Shown here piece by piece: positions 60,801 through 64,000 of a stretch of 64,000 nt of DNA (position 1 is its first letter; the number at the start of each line of letters is the position of its first letter). The position numbers were made by a program, and so were the translations under genes. Source of the stretch: Varroa destructor (taxonomy: Eukaryota > Arthropoda > Arachnida > Mesostigmata > Varroidae); assembly GCF_002443255.2 (NCBI RefSeq), contig NW_019211457.1:16354374-16418373 (forward strand), read 5' to 3'. The notes under the pieces are model-generated. The model saw nothing but the letters and a program-made list of their open reading frames with translations, ran no database searches and was not told the DNA's origin.

Positions 60801-61434
60801 AAAAAAGCCCGTCGATAGGGTCTGGGGCCGATGTTCGTTAGATTCTCTTTCGATGACGATTATGATCATGGCCCCGATGAGGCGACAGATTTGTCAAAGG
60901 AAAGATGCATTATTGTCGATCAGTTCAATTCAAAAGCCCGAATCAAACAATAAACATTCGCTGATTTTAGATAGAACAATTCGGCTGATAGAAAAAAGCT
61001 TTTATCAAGCGCCTCCGTTTAATTCCGAATTCCCTAGTTATATCATTTAGTTGTTTTCGTCGACGTCTTTAGCAATCGTTTTATTAGCTATCGATCGTTA
61101 TTCTAGTAGAAAGCGTTCACTTAGTAATGCAAATGCTAAGTTGGCGAGGCTCTCTAGGTAATTTTCTTGTGTCCGGAATTGGCCGAAATGCCGCAGGAAG
61201 ATCTTATGTCAATGCTAAGTACAGTCAGTCGATTCAGACGTTGTCTCGGTAATTGGAAGCGGTAGCGTGCTGTCTTCAACAATATCCTGTTCATGCTGCT
61301 GAGTCCAAGATAAACTTCACTCACGCGAAGATTTGATTTTACTTCGGTTCGAAATTGCGAATTAAATATAAACCGAGATCGCCATGTTCCGATATGCCGG
61401 ACAGTCTAAATCCGGCCACAGGAAGTCGTAATTC

Positions 61435-61459
61435 GCGGCGGCGGCGGCGGTGGTGGTGA
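61435..61459. repeat. (GGC)n(GGT)n tract
   Basis: Five GGC units followed by three GGT units; creates the poly-Arg and His-rich stretches in the opposing frame. Confidence 0.88.
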
Positions 61460-61916
61460 TAAAGCGATTCGTTTATATTATATTCCAGTGTTATTATATA
61501 GTAATAATAACAATAATGGCGGCCAGTTGGCATTTGGTTCGTGGTAGTCTCAATTTTTTTCGTTTCGTTCCCGCAGCATCGCGTTGAGGAGACAAAAAGA
61601 AACAGTTCTCGCAAGACTAAAGGCAGCCGCATTGACTAAACAGGTGGCACTTAGAGACTGGAAGCGATGTTGTCGTCGCCAGCCAACGACAATCAATATT
61701 TAACACAGTTTTGTTTGGGAACGCCACTCAACCGCTCAAATTCTGACCACGGGATTAGATTAGAGAGCAGCTGATGGCGTGCGCGGCTCAAAGACACATT
61801 TACCATCATCAGCCACTATATCGACACTTTCCAATCACTAAGGTAACATTAAGAGACAACAAACAAAGACACGCCATCAGCCGACGTTTGCACAGAAAAA
61901 TTTGTCTGGCTGACTG

Positions 61917-61947
61917 GCTAGCTAGCTAGCTAGCTAGCTAGCTAGCT
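61917..61947. repeat. (GCTA)n microsatellite
   Basis: About seven and a half GCTA units. The unit contains the self-complementary GCTAGC, so each strand can fold back on itself. Confidence 0.92.
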
Positions 61948-62695
61948 GTTCCCTGTACACGAGGCGGCTGGCTAATAGTTGAACAAGCAAGAAAACATTA
62001 CGGACATCCAGCGATTCCATTTCCCTTCCTGTAATGTTCGACCGTGACTGTTCGACGAGTGCGCTAGGAGAATGCCCCAGAAATGCTAATGGCCAGCGAG
62101 CTGATTGACGCTGCTCGAACAAGCATCAATCAATCAATAGAGATATTTATCGTGCAGTAATTTGCATTTATGTACATACGAATACAAAAAGAAAAATCAC
62201 CTAGATGGATGTAATCAGCGACACGAGCGTACGATGTTTCCTGTACAAAAGTACAAAGTGGATCTACGTTCATACATATTTTTTTGACGTTTATTGAGAC
62301 AATTGGGTGGAACCGATGATCGAAGCGGCGAATGATATCATCGGGATATCTTCCAGTCAGCAAATGAAGGCTGCGGGCTATCTAGGACTTTATGGGACTC
62401 GTAGGCGCGATCGTAGCTATCGCTTCGTTGGCTGACCTGTGGGGTTTCTTCAATGAAAAATTGGCCCGAAATACTCTGCAGGAAACGAATGTCAACGATA
62501 TGAAGCACTTCAGCTAAATAAATTCAATAGAGTGAAGTTTATTTACTGTTCATGTAGTATTTGTTGAAAGACAAGCTCAGTTCAATCCAATGCTAATTGC
62601 CGTCCATTAACTTCACCATCCGCGTCTCGTTTTATGTTAGGCTTCTATGATCCGATAATTTTTTAACTTCTTTTAAGCGTTTGGTCCCCTCACAG

Positions 62696-62908
62696 TCTGT
62701 GAAAGCTACAAATGGGTATTCCATTCCCCATCTCGCTATTGAAAAGCGTTTCTACATAATAAGTAGCATCTCAACATCTGCCAAGTGCAAAAAAATAAGG
62801 ATTTGCCAGCAGGAGCAGTGCGTTGGACGCGTCTACCTCGATGCAGTCGAGGTGCTAGCCACAACTTCGATTGCCTTTTCTGCTTGTTATGTGCCTGTTA
62901 TGTCAAAT
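62696..62908 (+). CDS. Candidate internal exon, unrecognised
   Basis: A strong acceptor (AAGCGTTTGGTCCCCTCACAG, pyrimidine-rich over its last 20 bases) opens exactly 71 codons to a donor TGTCAAAT|GTAAAT, phase 0-0. The peptide includes SVKATNGYSIPHLAIEKRFY, then CKKIRICQQEQCVGRVYLD and AVEVLATTSIAFSACYVPVM: a basic Cys-containing middle and a hydrophobic end. Only this frame is open throughout. The frame would also continue 20 codons past the donor to a stop at 62971, so it could be terminal. No family recognised, and no neighbour exon found in the remaining 1.1 kb. Confidence 0.38.
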
Positions 62909-64000
62909 GTAAATAGGACAACTAAGTGGCCAACGACCGCTGATCAGCGCGTCCGACAGAGAGAGGAATAGAGGACTGACTGGACGCGAGCTCTTTCATG
63001 CGCTGCTGAGTCACCGGTGGGGCTTCACGAAATAGCTTGGAGTTTGCTGCTGGAGCAGCCCCTGAAGAGGACAACAATTCAGCTGTTAGTCAGCTCGTCC
63101 TGTTAAACTGGCCTGACAGACCGGCGCGATATGCCTTAACGGACGTTTGTACTGGCGATGGATGCTGTCTAGCCACAGCATTTGACAACTGGGAGGAACA
63201 AGCTTGAGCATGAGGCGGCCGGAAAAGGGTGCTTGTATGTCACCAATCGATTTGGCGGTTTAGGTAAATCGTAAGGTTTTTGAAAATGCACTTTGAAAGA
63301 ATAATGAAAGCTTAAACCTAAAATGGAATGCCTATCGGGCTAAACTCTGACAGTCTGATGATCATTCCGCTATGTTGATTATCGCTCTGTGCGACATCAT
63401 TCGTCGTAAGATACTATTAGGTAAACTTATGCCTACACATGAGTCTACGTTAAGGAAAGGAACTGATTCAGCTTTGCTGTGGAGACAATAGTTTTTCTAA
63501 CAGAATAGTTTAGCATATATAAGACAAATAGGTTCATTTGCCTCACTGTTTGTTACCGGTGGCTTCTTGGGCGCGGATCACGTACTTATCGACTAGGTTT
63601 TCTATATATTTCGAAGTCTTTTTAACCTGCTGGACAGCTTCTGCTATTGCCAGCAAAACTTAGAGGCTTCTTAGGGTAGACCATGAAGTCCGAAATAAGG
63701 GGCTACTCTTCGTTCTGGTTTTGCTCACTCCTAGGAGAAGGTTTAGCCTTCCTTCAATAGCTGGGTTTAGGCCAAACTCGAAAGGAAAGGAGCTGTTAGG
63801 GGTGATATGTGTGAGCCTATATGGGTGTTGTCCTGCTTGGTTGGGAGGCCGGCATCTATTTCACCTATTTCTATGGACAGGGACGGGGGTGACGGGGGGT
63901 GTTTCAAAGGAGGCGTTGGTGGGAGGGTTCAGCCGAGAGGGACGTGGCCAAGACGCAAATAGTAAATTGAGGTGGGGAAAACCGAGTGAAGTAAAGGAAA
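62909..64000. other. Non-coding tract ending in G-rich sequence
   Basis: No frame of note. The last 350 bases are strongly G- and T-skewed on the plus strand and contain runs of 3, 5 and 6 G at 63879-63899 with further G runs near 63920-63930. Confidence 0.55.
63879..63930 (+). other. Possible G-quadruplex-forming sequence
   Basis: GGGACGGGGGTGACGGGGGG at 63880-63899 supplies three G-tracts with 2- and 4-base loops, and GGGAGGG near 63921 can supply the fourth after a longer loop. Structure is inferred from sequence only. Confidence 0.4.

Larger units (their letters stand above)
57225..62695. other. Non-coding tract with repeats
   Basis: TA run at 57823-57850, GGC run at 61435-61459, and GCTA repeat at 61917-61947. 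Short overlapping frames (57.5, 57.9, 58.5, 59.7-60.3, 60.5 and 62.1-62.4 kb) have neither motifs nor clear splice support. A short, TA-flanked sequence GGGCGAGTCAAAAGACTCC at about 57852 contains a small perfect palindrome. Confidence 0.5.

Noticed and set aside
1..64000. CRISPR array, bacterial operon or prophage
   Set aside because: No regularly spaced repeats, no ribosome-binding-site/long-frame organisation; the whole window reads as eukaryotic non-coding DNA with sparse exons.

Overview
This is ordinary eukaryotic nuclear DNA, most likely from an arthropod. The reasons are: no prokaryotic-style long genes, stops in all six frames throughout, dense di-, tri- and tetranucleotide microsatellites, short reading frames framed by GT...AG splice signals with pyrimidine tracts, a decayed irritans-type mariner transposon, and fragments resembling LINE and gypsy elements. 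I lean towards a chelicerate such as a mite or tick, but that is inference from overall texture and not a diagnosis. No rRNA, tRNA, CRISPR array or bacterial operon was seen.

About 90% of the window looks intergenic or intronic. No complete gene could be recognised. I list candidate exons where a plausible acceptor and/or donor frames an open reading frame. Such coincidences also arise by chance in 64 kb, so confidences are low (about 0.15 to 0.45). The best are: a three-exon plus-strand candidate at 15.3-16.15 kb with a 79-base intron and compatible phases; a 387-base minus-strand exon at 28.58-28.96 kb; a minus-strand cluster at 20.2-21.65 kb, one exon of which resembles part of a RhoGEF-type PH domain; a plus-strand exon with stop and AATAAA at 48.27-48.6 kb; a 213-base exon at 62.70-62.91 kb; and a possible first coding exon at 18.26 kb.

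Layout: 1-15 kb is mostly featureless with scattered microsatellites and one duplicated segment at 1.53-1.62 kb. 15-29 kb holds most candidate exons on both strands, the mariner relic (24.68-25.62 kb), a near-perfect 52-base palindrome (25.93 kb) and a LINE endonuclease fragment (26.14 kb). 29-42 kb has a possible Tudor-like reading frame (29.6 kb), GGC-rich islands and two possible terminal exons (37.3 and 38.4 kb). 42-46 kb is AT-rich with unrecognised reading frames. 46-57.5 kb is richer in GC and low-complexity tracts, with weak gypsy-like protease (46.3 kb) and integrase (57.1 kb) matches on the minus strand. 57.5-64 kb is mainly non-coding apart from the 62.7 kb exon, and ends in a G-rich tract.

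I cannot support a coherent pathway or a new molecular system here. The most unusual items are the uninterrupted-but-for-one-TGA candidate gene at 15.3-16.15 kb and the large hairpins at 25.93 kb and 14.85 kb.
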